A DNA stretch of 64,000 bases, taken from positions 33,987 to 97,986 of the forward strand of contig PNJV01000004.1 of assembly GCA_013822085.1 (NCBI GenBank), read 5' to 3'. Positions 8,861 to 16,903 of this stretch are shown one piece after another; the first letter of the stretch is position 1; every line of letters starts with the position of its first letter. Origin of the DNA: Isosphaera sp. (lineage in GTDB: Bacteria > Planctomycetota > Phycisphaerae > Phycisphaerales > UBA1924). A model generated the notes under the pieces. The model searched no databases. It saw only the letters and a program-made list of their open reading frames with translations, and was not told the DNA's origin. The translations under genes were made by a program, and so were the position numbers.

Positions 8861-9280
8861 TCACACCGAGACCCGCCGACCGACGAGCCGGCACTTGACG
8901 GGCATCTTCATCGCCACGCGCACGAAGGCCGCCTTGGCCACCGCCTCGCTCACGCCGGCGATCTCGAAGAGCATCGTGCCGGGCTTGACGCGGGCCGCCC
9001 AATACTCCACCTCCGCCTTGCCGGTGCCCATTCGCGTCTCCAGCGGCTTCTTGGAGATCGGCTTGTCCGGGAAGACGCGGATGATCAGCTTGCCCTCGCG
9101 CTTGAGGAAGTGCTGCGCCGCCACCCGGCCGGCCTCGATGACGCGCCCGGGCAGCCACACCCGCTCGAGCGATTGGAGCCCGAAGTCGCCGTAGGCCACG
9201 TAGTTGCCCTTGGTCGCCCGGCGGTCGCGCACGCGCCGGAACTCCTTGCGGAACTTCACTCGTTTGGGCATCAGGGCCAT
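8861..9280 (-). CDS. rplP: 50S ribosomal protein L16
   Basis: A 139-residue protein with the L16 signatures MPKRVKFRKEFRRVRDRRAT near the start and RMGTGKAEVEYWAARVKPG in the middle. L16 contacts the A-site tRNA and is needed late in large-subunit assembly. The start at 9280 (MALMPKR) has a GGAG site 8 nt upstream. Methionine 4 is the family-typical alternative. Confidence 0.97.
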   Translation of the reverse strand: MALMPKRVKFRKEFRRVRDRRATKGNYVAYGDFGLQSLERVWLPGRVIEAGRVAAQHFLKREGKLIIRVFPDKPISKKPLETRMGTGKAEVEYWAARVKPGTMLFEIAGVSEAVAKAAFVRVAMKMPVKCRLVGRRVSV

Positions 9281-9378
9281 GGTCCGTCTCCACGCTTGTC
9301 CGTCGGCCGTGCTGCCACGCCGACGGGTTGTTGTTCGCTCGTGTCCTCTGTCCGCTCACACGCTCGCCGCCGCGGGGC

Positions 9379-10089
9379 TCACCGCCGGCCGCGGGCCTTG
9401 GTCCGGGTCCCGGCCGCGAGCGGCTCGGCCGCCGCCTGCTCGGGCTTCTCCGCCTCGTAGAGCCCCTTGAAGATGTAGCACTTGACGCCGATCGCCCCGT
9501 AGGACATGAACGCCTCGGCCACGCCGTAGTCGATGTTGGCCTGGAGCGTGCTCAGGGGCAGCGACCCCTGGCGAACGTCCAGTGTCCGGCTCATCTCGGC
9601 ACCGCCCAGTCGGCCGGCCAGGATGATCCACACGCCCTTGGCCCCGGCGGCCATGACCGCCTCGGCCTTCATCTTGATCGCCCGGCGGAAGGCCACGCGC
9701 TTGCGCAGCTGCTCGGCCACGCTCTCGGCGACCAGGTTCGCGTCCAGGTCCGGGCTCTTGACCTCCATGATGGAGATCGAGACCTTGCGCCCGGTCATGT
9801 ACTGGAGCTCCTCGGTGATCCGCTCCACCTCGGCGCCCTTGGGCCCGATCACCAGCCCGGGACGCGCCGAGCGGATGATCACCTTGAGCTCCTCGCGCGT
9901 GCGCTCGATGTGCACGTCGCTCACCGCCGCGTACGGCGGCTTGCGGTTGAGCCGCTTGTCGATGAACTGGCGGATCTTGTAGTCCTCCACCAGCAGCTCG
10001 CCGAACAGCGCCTTGGGCGCGTACCAGCGCGAGCGGTGCGGCTCGGTGATGCCAACCCGAAGTCCGTATGGATGCGTCTTCTGTCCCAT
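9379..10089 (-). CDS. rpsC: 30S ribosomal protein S3
   Basis: A 236-residue protein starting MGQKTHPYGLRVGITEPHRS. The KH domain (residues about 45-110, with the GPKGAEVERITEEL loop) is followed by the S3 C-domain (GRLGGAEMSRT, DYGVAEAFMSYGAIGVKCYI). S3 forms part of the mRNA entry helicase. The C-terminus ends in a short Ala/Glu- and Arg-rich tail. Confidence 0.97.
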   Translation of the reverse strand: MGQKTHPYGLRVGITEPHRSRWYAPKALFGELLVEDYKIRQFIDKRLNRKPPYAAVSDVHIERTREELKVIIRSARPGLVIGPKGAEVERITEELQYMTGRKVSISIMEVKSPDLDANLVAESVAEQLRKRVAFRRAIKMKAEAVMAAGAKGVWIILAGRLGGAEMSRTLDVRQGSLPLSTLQANIDYGVAEAFMSYGAIGVKCYIFKGLYEAEKPEQAAAEPLAAGTRTKARGRR

Positions 10090-10186
10090 GCTTGCTCCGA
10101 GTCCCGTTCAACCCATCGACGCCGGCCCGCTGACCAAATCCCCCCGCCTTTACCCCCGCCAGCACCTCACGCCGCCGAGCGGCCCG

Positions 10187-10750
10187 TCACCGGCGACGGC
10201 CCCCGCCGGCCTTTTCCTCAAGGCTGATGCGGATGTGGGCCATGCGCTTGAGGATCCGGTGGGCCCGGCCGCGGTCCTTCTGATGGAACCGCTTCATGCG
10301 CGGGCCGTCGTCCACGCGGCTCTGGCTGACCACCAGCGCGTTCTCGTCGGCGTTGGCCTGCTGGGCGTCGGCCGCGGCTGCGCGCAGGGCCTTGCGGACC
10401 TCCACCGCCGCACGCTTGATGTTGAACCGCAGGAGCGTGTCGGCCTCCACCAGGTTCTTGCCGCGGATCAGGTCCACCAGCAGCTTGGCCTTGCGGGGCG
10501 AGCCGCGCGAGAACCGGTACACGCTCTCGAAGCGCGCGATCCGCGAGACCTCAACGCCCAGCGCCGCAGCCAGGTTGCGGATGTCCTCGCTCTTGCACCG
10601 CGGGTGATCGCGGTCGCCCATCCAGTTGCGGACCGCCGACTCGGCGTCCTGCCGGGAGAGGCCCGTCCGCGCCACCGCGTCGGCCAGACGCTCGACGCTC
10701 ACGCCCTTCTCTTGGGCCGCTGTGATCAGATTCTTGCCGTGGATCCGCAC
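10187..10750 (-). CDS. rplV: 50S ribosomal protein L22 with helix-turn-helix-like N-terminal extension
   Basis: From about residue 75 the protein is L22 (SPRKAKLLVDLIRGK, FNIKRAAVEVRKALRAAAAD, MKRFHQKDRGRAHRILKRMA), whose hairpin lines the exit tunnel. Before it lie some 70 extra residues unlike any L22 N-terminus I know, with LADAVARTGLSRQDAESAVR and LAAALGVEVSRIARFESVY, which read like a small helix-turn-helix fold. The GTG at 10750 is chosen because a strong site (GGAGAGG, 10757-10763) lies 6 nt upstream. An ATG at 10768 would add six residues. Total length is 187, against about 110 usually. Confidence 0.93.
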   Translation of the reverse strand: MRIHGKNLITAAQEKGVSVERLADAVARTGLSRQDAESAVRNWMGDRDHPRCKSEDIRNLAAALGVEVSRIARFESVYRFSRGSPRKAKLLVDLIRGKNLVEADTLLRFNIKRAAVEVRKALRAAAADAQQANADENALVVSQSRVDDGPRMKRFHQKDRGRAHRILKRMAHIRISLEEKAGGGRRR

Positions 10751-10817
10751 TGTGCACCTCTCCGACATTGGTCAACCCACCCGCCCGCGACCCGTCCCGT
10801 CCACACACGCCGCTCAG

Positions 10818-11189
10818 TCACGCCACCCGTACACGCCGCCGCCGCCACCCCCAACCCCTTGCTCCTCCTGGGGAGGCATCATCACTTCTTGACCGGGCCG
10901 CGGCCTTCTGGCCATCGGAGATGCCTTCCTTCTTGTTCGTGTGCCCGCGGAAGGTGCGGGTCGGGCTGAACTCGCCCAGCTTGTGCCCCACCATGTCCTC
11001 GGTCACGAACACGTCCAGGAACTGCCTGCCGTTGTGCACCTTGAACGAGTGCCCGACGAACTCCGGCACGATGGTGCAGGCGCGCTTCCAGGTCTTGATG
11101 GCTTCCTTCTTGCCCGTCTGGTTGAGGCGCTCCACCCGGCGGTAGAGCCGCTCGTCCACGTACGGTCCCTTCTTCAAGCTCCGGCTCAT
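10818..11189 (-). CDS. rpsS: 30S ribosomal protein S19, probably frameshifted near the C-terminus
   Basis: Starts [20 protein letters not shown] and has the S19 block [21 protein letters not shown]19 forms a complex with S13 in the head. The family usually ends about ten residues later with a Lys-rich end. Here the frame runs on for 31 residues into Ser/Asp/Gly/Trp/Arg-rich sequence that looks like translated spacer, giving 123 residues. In the next frame a KK-stop is found at 10882. One lost base near 10893-10896 would explain this (see findings). Confidence 0.9.
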   Translation of the reverse strand: MSRSLKKGPYVDERLYRRVERLNQTGKKEAIKTWKRACTIVPEFVGHSFKVHNGRQFLDVFVTEDMVGHKLGEFSPTRTFRGHTNKKEGISDGQKAAARSRSDDASPGGARGWGWRRRRVRVA

Positions 11190-11269
11190 GCGTTGCCCTT
11201 CCTGTGCTCGTCTGCCCTGGCCCGTCCCGGCTTGCCCGTACTTGCTGTGACTGACCGCCCGTCACTGGC

Positions 11270-12130
11270 TCACTTGCTGACCACGCCGTAGCGCGTGCTC
11301 ACGCGGCGGCGGATGATCAGCTTGGTCGAGTGCTTCTTCTTGTCGCGTGTGCGTCCGCCCTTGGCCAGAACGCCCGACGGCGAGACCGGCGGGCGGTTGC
11401 CCTTGCTGCGGCCCGAGCCGCCGCCCAGCGGGTGGGCGTTGTGGCTCTTGGCCACGCCGCGGGTGATCGGCCGCCGGCCCAGGTGCCGGGTCTTGCCGGC
11501 CTTGCCCAGGCGCACGTTCTGGTGATCGGCGTTGCCGACCTCGCCGATGGTCGCTCGGCAATCGATGTGCACCATGCGCTGCTCGCCCGAGGGCAGCAGC
11601 AGCGTGGCGTACCGCCCCTCCTTGTTGAGCAGGCGGGCGTACATCCCGGCCGACCGGCACAGCTGGCCGCCCTTGCCGGGGACCATCTCCACCACGTGCA
11701 CGGCCAGGCCCGTGGGGATGTGCCGCAGCGGCATGGAGTTGCCCACGTCGGGGTCCAGGTTGCCGCTGTCGCCCGAGCGCACCGTGTCGCCGGGCTTGAG
11801 GCCCAGCGGGGCGATGATGTACCGCTTGACGTTGTCCGGGTAGCGCACCAGCGCGATGTGGCAGGTGCGGTTGGGGTCGTACTCGATGCCGACGACGGTG
11901 CCGGGCTGGCCGTCGCGGTCGTAGCGCTTGAAGTCGATCACGCGGTAGCGCCGCTTGGCGCCGCCGCCGCGGCCGCGCACCGTGATCTTGCCCGAGTGGT
12001 TCCGGCCGCCGGACTTGGGCAGCGGCCTCAGGAGCGACTTCTCGGGCTTGGACTTGGTCACCTCCGCGTGGAGGTTCACCGACGCGAAGCGTCGCCCGGC
12101 GCTGGTCTTGTTGTAGATCCTGATCGGCAT
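11270..12130 (-). CDS. rplB: 50S ribosomal protein L2
   Basis: A 286-residue protein with the L2 blocks GRNHSGKITVRGRGGGAKRR, VIDFKRYDRDG and GNSMPLRHIPTGLAVHVVEM. L2 is needed for subunit joining and peptidyl transfer. The loop that reads DHPH in E. coli L2 (around His229) reads A232-H233-P234-L235 here. The single most conserved histidine is kept, but the flanking Asp and second His are replaced. The length is near normal (273 in E. coli). Confidence 0.97.
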   Translation of the reverse strand: MPIRIYNKTSAGRRFASVNLHAEVTKSKPEKSLLRPLPKSGGRNHSGKITVRGRGGGAKRRYRVIDFKRYDRDGQPGTVVGIEYDPNRTCHIALVRYPDNVKRYIIAPLGLKPGDTVRSGDSGNLDPDVGNSMPLRHIPTGLAVHVVEMVPGKGGQLCRSAGMYARLLNKEGRYATLLLPSGEQRMVHIDCRATIGEVGNADHQNVRLGKAGKTRHLGRRPITRGVAKSHNAHPLGGGSGRSKGNRPPVSPSGVLAKGGRTRDKKKHSTKLIIRRRVSTRYGVVSK

Positions 12131-12200
12131 GTGTCACCCGTTGGTGTGCGTTGCGTATCCCGTGCCCGCCGGCCGGCCCGAGCCGGCCCCGGCCCGCGCC

Positions 12201-12506
12201 TCAGAGCAGATCGATCGCCTCGCCGTCGCGCAGCCGCACGGTGGCGTGCTTGCTGATCTTGCCCGTCACCAGGCCGTAGCGGTACTGGCGGTCGCGCGCC
12301 TTGCGCACCCGCGTGTTGACCTTCTCCACGTGCACCCGGTAGAGCGACTCGACGGCCGCCTTGATGTCCCGCTTGGTGGCGCGAACGTCCACCTCGAAGG
12401 TGTACCGCCCGTGGTCGCTCGAGCCGAGCGAGCTCTTCTCGGTCAGCACCGGGCGCTTGATCACGTAGCTCAGGTCGTTCTCGGTGATGTCCTTGGCGTG
12501 ACCCAT
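12201..12506 (-). CDS. rplW: 50S ribosomal protein L23
   Basis: A 101-residue protein with the L23 core: VIKRPVLTEKSS, FEVDVRATKRDIKAAVESLY and VHVEKVNTRVRK. L23 sits at the tunnel exit and is the main docking site for trigger factor and SRP. Its start lies 3 nt after the rplD stop, suggesting translational coupling. The tip loop seems shortened relative to E. coli. Confidence 0.96.
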   Translation of the reverse strand: MGHAKDITENDLSYVIKRPVLTEKSSLGSSDHGRYTFEVDVRATKRDIKAAVESLYRVHVEKVNTRVRKARDRQYRYGLVTGKISKHATVRLRDGEAIDLL

Positions 12507-12509
12507 GGC

Positions 12510-13205
12510 TCAGGCCTCCGTCCCCGCGGCCGCCGGCGCCGCGCCCAGGGGGTTGATCTTGGCGTCCTTGCCCGTCTGCGAGCTGGGGCCGGCAAGCCAC
12601 GACTCCAGCTCGCCCCGGTCGATCACCAGGTACCGGTGGTTGAGCAGGTCGAAGGCGTTGAGCGAGTCGGGCTTGGTCAGCGTGACGCCCTCGACGTTGC
12701 GCGCCGCAAGGCGCAGGTTCGTCTGCTCCACGGGCGCGGCCACGAGCGTCTTGGTCTCGGCACGCACGGCCCGGAGCAGCGCGACCAGGTCGCGCGTCTT
12801 GGGCTGGCCCAGCTCCAGGCGGTCGATGACGCGCACCTCGTTGTCGATCAGCTTGGCAAGGAGCGCGTTGCGGTTGGCCTTGCGCCGCATCTTCTTGGGC
12901 ATGTCCTTGCGGTAGTCCTCGCGGACGCGCTTCTTGCTGTGGCCGTGACCGCCGCCCTTCATCAGGTTGACCTTGCGGTCGCCGTGACGGGCGTTGCCGG
13001 TGCCCTTCTGCTTGTAGAGCTTCTTGGTCGAGCCCTCGACCTGGGCCCGGTTGCGGGTCCGGGCCGAGCCCTGACGCAGGTTGGCGTGGTAGCGCACGTA
13101 CGCCTGCTTGAGCAGCGCGTAGTTGAGCTCGCCGCCGAGCGTCGCTTCGTTGATGTCCAGGGTCCCGACCTGCGAGCCCTGGGTGTTATACACGGGGACC
13201 TGCAT
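12510..13205 (-). CDS. rplD: 50S ribosomal protein L4
   Basis: A 231-residue L4 beginning MQVPVYNTQGSQVGTLDINE. The long tunnel-lining loop reads KQKGTGNARHGDRKVNLMKG then GGHGHSKK, clearly L4 but with NLMKGGGHGH where many bacteria have SPxWRGGG. L4 is an early assembly protein, and in E. coli it represses the S10 operon. It is preceded by an unusually long structured spacer (13206-13672). A short Ala/Gly-rich tail follows the core. Confidence 0.96.
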   Translation of the reverse strand: MQVPVYNTQGSQVGTLDINEATLGGELNYALLKQAYVRYHANLRQGSARTRNRAQVEGSTKKLYKQKGTGNARHGDRKVNLMKGGGHGHSKKRVREDYRKDMPKKMRRKANRNALLAKLIDNEVRVIDRLELGQPKTRDLVALLRAVRAETKTLVAAPVEQTNLRLAARNVEGVTLTKPDSLNAFDLLNHRYLVIDRGELESWLAGPSSQTGKDAKINPLGAAPAAAGTEA

Positions 13206-13258
13206 GCGTCACCTCGCGTCTGCGCCTCACGGGGGCCCTGGGGGCACCCGCACGTTGT

Positions 13259-13283
13259 GCCGCGACGCTGATGACGTCGCGGC
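13259..13283 (-). promoter_or_regulatory. hairpin upstream of rplD
   Basis: GCCGCGACG at 13259-13267 and CGTCGCGGC at 13275-13283 form a perfect 9-bp stem with a 7-nt loop. It lies in the transcribed spacer 54 nt before the rplD start codon. No T-run follows, so it is not a typical intrinsic terminator. A role in mRNA processing, stability or L4 control is possible. Confidence 0.5.
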
Positions 13284-13510
13284 TCACTCGCTCTGCCTAT
13301 CCGCCGACCCCCGTCACAGATGGGGGCCGAGGGAATCGACTCGGCACGCTCCGGCCATCGCTGCTGGGCGATGACCGGGATCTTCTTGTCGTGCCCGGCG
13401 GTTGTGTCCGGCAGCCCTGGCTGCCTCGCACCCTGCCGAGCCCGTGGGCCTCTCATCAGGGAGGCCTCCGGCGTTCCTTTCGCCCGGCACCCTTGCGAGC
13501 ACCGGACACC

Positions 13511-13557
13511 ATCCACCCATCCACCCATCCACCCATCCACCCATCCACCATCCACCC
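13511..13557. repeat. tandem repeat, six copies of an 8-mer (ATCCACCC)
   Basis: ATCCACCC is repeated six times in a row, with the fifth copy one base short. In the transcript it reads GGGTGGAT. It lies in the rplC-rplD spacer. Similar but more degenerate GGTGG-rich tracts occur in other spacers of this operon. Confidence 0.9.
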
Positions 13558-13672
13558 GCCACCTATCCCTCACCCACCAACCCATCCACTTACGCCCCAC
13601 CGGCCACCCGCACGTTTCCCTCACCGATGATCAACCCGTCACGACCCCCGTGCCACTGAGCCAACGTGTCAC

Positions 13673-14362
13673 TCAGCCAGCCTTGGCAGCGACCTTCTTG
13701 GCCTTGGGCTTGTAGAGCCGCACCGACGGGCGGATCTCGACGGTGCCGCGCGCCGGCCCGGGGACGGGACCCTTGACCAGGATCAGCCCCTTCTCGGCGT
13801 CGATGCGCACCACGTCCAGGCTGCGCACGGTCACGCGCTCGTTGCCCATGTGCCCGGCCATGCGCTTGCCCTTCTTGAGGCCGCCGCCAAAGCCGCGGTT
13901 GGACGCCAGCGAGCCGATCGACCCCGGCGAGCGGTGCTTGCGCTCGGTGCCGTGGCTGGCAAAGAGGCCCTTGAAGTTGTGCCGCTTCATGGTGCCCTGG
14001 AAGCCCTTGCCCTTGCTCGTGCCGATCACGTCCACAAAGAGCACGCCCTCGAGGTCCTTGACGGTCAGCACCTGGCCGAGCGAGAACTTGGCCACGTCGG
14101 CGGCCACGACACGAAACTCGCGGTGGTGACGCTTGGGCGTGGTGCCGGCCTTGGCGTCGTGCGCCATCACCGGGATCGTCGACCGCCGCGGCTTGACGTC
14201 GCCAAAGCCGATCTGCACCGCGGTGTAGCCGTCCTTGTCGGCGGTCCGCACCTGCGTGACCACGCACGGCCCGGCCTGGATCACGGTCACCGGCAGGCTC
14301 ACACCCTCCGCGTTGTACACGCGGGTCATGCCCAGCTTGGTCCCGAGGAGAGTCGTTGCCAT
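13673..14362 (-). CDS. rplC: 50S ribosomal protein L3
   Basis: A 229-residue protein starting MATTLLGTKLGMTRVYNAEG. The L3 signature GTSKGKGFQGTMKRHNFKG is at about residues 110-130, followed by SIGSLASNRGFGGGLKKGKR and MAGHMGNERVTVRSLDVVRI. L3 is one of the first proteins to bind 23S rRNA. It follows rpsJ after a 159-nt spacer that shows no gene. Confidence 0.97.
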   Translation of the reverse strand: MATTLLGTKLGMTRVYNAEGVSLPVTVIQAGPCVVTQVRTADKDGYTAVQIGFGDVKPRRSTIPVMAHDAKAGTTPKRHHREFRVVAADVAKFSLGQVLTVKDLEGVLFVDVIGTSKGKGFQGTMKRHNFKGLFASHGTERKHRSPGSIGSLASNRGFGGGLKKGKRMAGHMGNERVTVRSLDVVRIDAEKGLILVKGPVPGPARGTVEIRPSVRLYKPKAKKVAAKAG

Positions 14363-14521
14363 AGGTCACCTGCCCGATGCCGCCCGCACGCCCACGCTTA
14401 CACCCTCGCCCCCAGCCATCACCCGTCACACCAACCCACCCCCGCCCGTCACGCCCCGACCGCACCAAACACACGGGGCCGACGCGAGAGAGTCCCGCAC
14501 CGGCCCCACTCGCACGCCCCG

Positions 14522-14830
14522 TTATGCCTTGATCTTGATGAAGACACCCGCCGGCACCACCAGCCGATTCAGAGCCTCGACCGTCCGCGCGTTGGGCTCG
14601 ATGATATCGATAATGCGCTTGTGGGTGCGGATCTCGAACTGTTCGCGCGACTTCTTGTCGATGAAGGGCGAGCGCAGCACCGTGTAGCGCTCGATGCGCG
14701 TCGGCAGCGGCACCGGGCCGCTCACACGGGCGTTGGTTCGCTTGGCGCTGTCGACGATCTCACCGGCCGACTGGTCCAGGGCCAGGTGGTCGTACGCCTC
14801 CATCCGAATTCGAATCCGTCCGCCCGTCAT
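14522..14830 (-). CDS. rpsJ: 30S ribosomal protein S10, first gene of the operon
   Basis: A 102-residue protein from ATG at 14830 ([20 protein letters not shown]). It has the S10 block [20 protein letters not shown] and the [19 protein letters not shown] end. S10 (NusE) also acts in transcription antitermination. A strong promoter lies 280 nt upstream. The longer in-frame extension to 15064 is Arg/Ala-rich and not S10-like. tuf and fusA are not found upstream. Confidence 0.96.
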   Translation of the reverse strand: MTGGRIRIRMEAYDHLALDQSAGEIVDSAKRTNARVSGPVPLPTRIERYTVLRSPFIDKKSREQFEIRTHKRIIDIIEPNARTVEALNRLVVPAGVFIKIKA

Positions 14831-15111
14831 GCGTGAGTCCTGATCTTTCTGGTGCCCGCCGACATTGGCCCGTGCTGACCGCGACTTGCCGTACGCTCGC
14901 CCTGCCCGAACTGCCCGCAACGCCCGCCGTGACGGCTCGAACGCCGACGGCACGCCCCTCGGGACGCTCCGAGCGTCGCCGCTCCACTGCCCGACGGTCC
15001 GTTGCCGGGAAGACGGTGCCCCACGCCTCAGCCGACGCCCGCCCAACGTCCGATGGGCGACCACGCCGACACGAGCGCACCGAGTGGTTGCCCACCCAGC
15101 ACAGGGTCAGG
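14831..15111 (-). other. long 5' leader of the S10 operon
   Basis: About 275 nt separate the predicted transcription start (near 15105) and the rpsJ start codon. No gene is seen here. E. coli has a long S10 leader to which L4 binds for autoregulation. A similar role is possible, but I could not match its structure by eye. Confidence 0.4.
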
Positions 15112-15139
15112 ATGATACAGCCCTCTTCACGCAAGTCAA
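15112..15139 (-). promoter_or_regulatory. sigma-70-type promoter of the ribosomal protein operon
   Basis: On the minus strand TTGACT (15134-15139) and TATCAT (15112-15117) are separated by 16 bp, close to the sigma-70 consensus. It is the best promoter in the window and faces rpsJ. Transcription would start near 15105. Confidence 0.8.
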
Positions 15140-15359
15140 ACACTCCGCCACAGAGCCACGCCAGCCCACTCAATCCTCCACCCCCCCTTGCGACACCTCG
15201 TACCATTCCTTCTGCACCCGCTACCGGGCAGCGCGCCGGCCAATCGGTCACCTCTGCCCCCCTACCCCCCGCACCCCGCACCCCCGCACCTGCCGCGCAC
15301 CCTGCGCCCCCCAGCCCGGGCTCCGACGCCGCACCGCTCACGCAGGAAACCACCACCCA

Positions 15360-16862
15360 ATGCCCGCGTTCATGGCCAGTGTCTTTGCCCTTGCGGTCTG
15401 GGTTACTCGGCTCGTGGCCCCGGCCGCGGCGCCAGCCCTGCCCGCTGCAGGACCACCCCATGCCGCAGCACCCGCTGCGATCACCGTCTCGGACCTGTAC
15501 CAGTTCACGCCCCCCGCGGGGGCGCGGGTCTCACCCCTGCCCGCGTCACCATCGGCCCGGCTGGTGACGCTGGAGGATCCCCCAGCCCGCGTCACGCTCC
15601 TGACATCGCCGCGGCAGGACGACGCCCTGACCAGCCCGCGCGCCGTGCAGGGCCTCCTCGACGCCTTCGCTGCTGCCACCCAGGTCCGCACGGCCGACAC
15701 GCGCCAGGTCGTGGCGGCCCAGCTGCGGGTCCTCGTGCGCACCGACGACCTTCACGCGCCCGGCGTGGGCGTCCCCGGCTCGCGCGCGGTCATCGAGTAC
15801 CAGGCCCCCAGCGGGCGCCGCGTGCAGGCCTGGACGGTCTTTACGCCCTACACCGACCTGTTCCTCAACATCGAGCTCGATTGCCCCGCGGACTCGCTCG
15901 AGCGGGCCCTGCCGATCTACGACGCGCTGATCGAGTCGATCAACTTCGACACCGCCGCTGAGGCAGCCCTGGCACGCCAGCGCGCCGTGCTGGCCGGCGA
16001 CGACTTCCTGCGCTCGCTGACCGCCGCGGACCTGCGCACCGCGGCCGACGGCGTCGAGCGCTGGTACCGCCTGTGGACGCCCGCCGAGGCCGCCGGCGCC
16101 GCGACCGGCCGTGGTCCGCGCGGCGCCACCGAGGTTGGCTACCGCTCGGTGCGCGCCTGGGCGGGCCGGGCGTCGGAGCTCTCGGGCCCCGCCGCCGGGT
16201 CGCCCCAGCGGGCGGCGTCGCCCGAGGGCGTGCTGACGCGCGTCGTGACGCGCACGCTCACACCGCTGCCCGGCTCGGCCGCCCCGCGCGTGACCGACAC
16301 CGTCTCGAGCGCCTTTGTCTCGCTGGACAGGGCCCAGGAGACCTGGACCGTCCAGACCGTCGTCACCGACCCCGGCTCGCGCCGCCCCAGCGCCGCGACC
16401 GTCACCGGCCTGCGCCAGGGCGGGACCCTCCAGGTCTCCTCGGCGATCCCCGGCCAGCCCGCGCGCGCCTTTCGGGTCGCTGCGCCCGACGCCGCCGTGC
16501 TCAGCCAGGCCGAGCTGCTCCTGCTGCCGCGCGTCCTCCAGGGCCGCGCGCTCCTGGGCTCGGAGCTGGGCTTCTACGCCTATCAGATCGACGCCGAGTC
16601 GTTCACCCTCCGGCGGGTCGTGCTCGGCCAGCCGAGCCCCGATGGCCCATCCCCCGCCGCCGGCCAGGGCGCCACGCTGGAGCTGGCCACGCGCACGCGC
16701 GACGAGCCCGGCTGGGTCGTCACGCCGCTGGGCCCCGACGGCTGGCCAACCGGCGCGGACCCCTCCTCGGCCCTGCGCGCCACGCCGACGAGCCGCCAGC
16801 AGCTGCTGGACCTGTGGAAACGCCTGGGGTTGCCCACCGGCTCGCCGGCCCAGCCGCGCTGA
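15360..16862 (+). CDS. secreted protein of unknown function
   Basis: A 500-residue protein starting MPAFMASVFALAVWVTRLVA, with an N-terminal hydrophobic segment and Ala-rich stretch that look like a signal peptide, so it is probably exported. Residues about 35-190 (YQFTPPAGARVSPLPAS, RLVTLEDPPARVTLLTS, LFLNIELDCP) recall the PsbP-like/DcrB fold, but the match is weak. The rest has no recognised motif. The start is the first ATG of the hydrophobic segment. It ends 41 nt before ruvB on the same strand. Confidence 0.7.
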   Translation: MPAFMASVFALAVWVTRLVAPAAAPALPAAGPPHAAAPAAITVSDLYQFTPPAGARVSPLPASPSARLVTLEDPPARVTLLTSPRQDDALTSPRAVQGLLDAFAAATQVRTADTRQVVAAQLRVLVRTDDLHAPGVGVPGSRAVIEYQAPSGRRVQAWTVFTPYTDLFLNIELDCPADSLERALPIYDALIESINFDTAAEAALARQRAVLAGDDFLRSLTAADLRTAADGVERWYRLWTPAEAAGAATGRGPRGATEVGYRSVRAWAGRASELSGPAAGSPQRAASPEGVLTRVVTRTLTPLPGSAAPRVTDTVSSAFVSLDRAQETWTVQTVVTDPGSRRPSAATVTGLRQGGTLQVSSAIPGQPARAFRVAAPDAAVLSQAELLLLPRVLQGRALLGSELGFYAYQIDAESFTLRRVVLGQPSPDGPSPAAGQGATLELATRTRDEPGWVVTPLGPDGWPTGADPSSALRATPTSRQQLLDLWKRLGLPTGSPAQPR

Positions 16863-16903
16863 GCGCCGCCGGCCCCCGGCCCTGGCGTGGTACGCTGCGC
16901 ACG

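Larger units (their letters stand above)
13206..13672 (-). other. long structured spacer between rplC and rplD
   Basis: These 467 nt hold no recognisable gene. Read in the direction of transcription they contain G/T-rich low-complexity sequence, then several inverted repeats: a perfect 9-bp stem with a 7-nt loop at 13259-13283, a CCCCC/GGGGG pair around 13315-13330, and a GGCAGCC/GGCTGCC palindrome near 13410-13430. The 9-bp hairpin ends 54 nt before the rplD start. This could be a regulatory leader for rplD, but no known RNA class was recognised. Confidence 0.55.

Noticed and set aside
13271-13630. 119-codon plus-strand frame in the rplC-rplD spacer
   Set aside because: It is built partly from the tandem octamer and lacks any family features. 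The spacer is better read as transcribed non-coding sequence.
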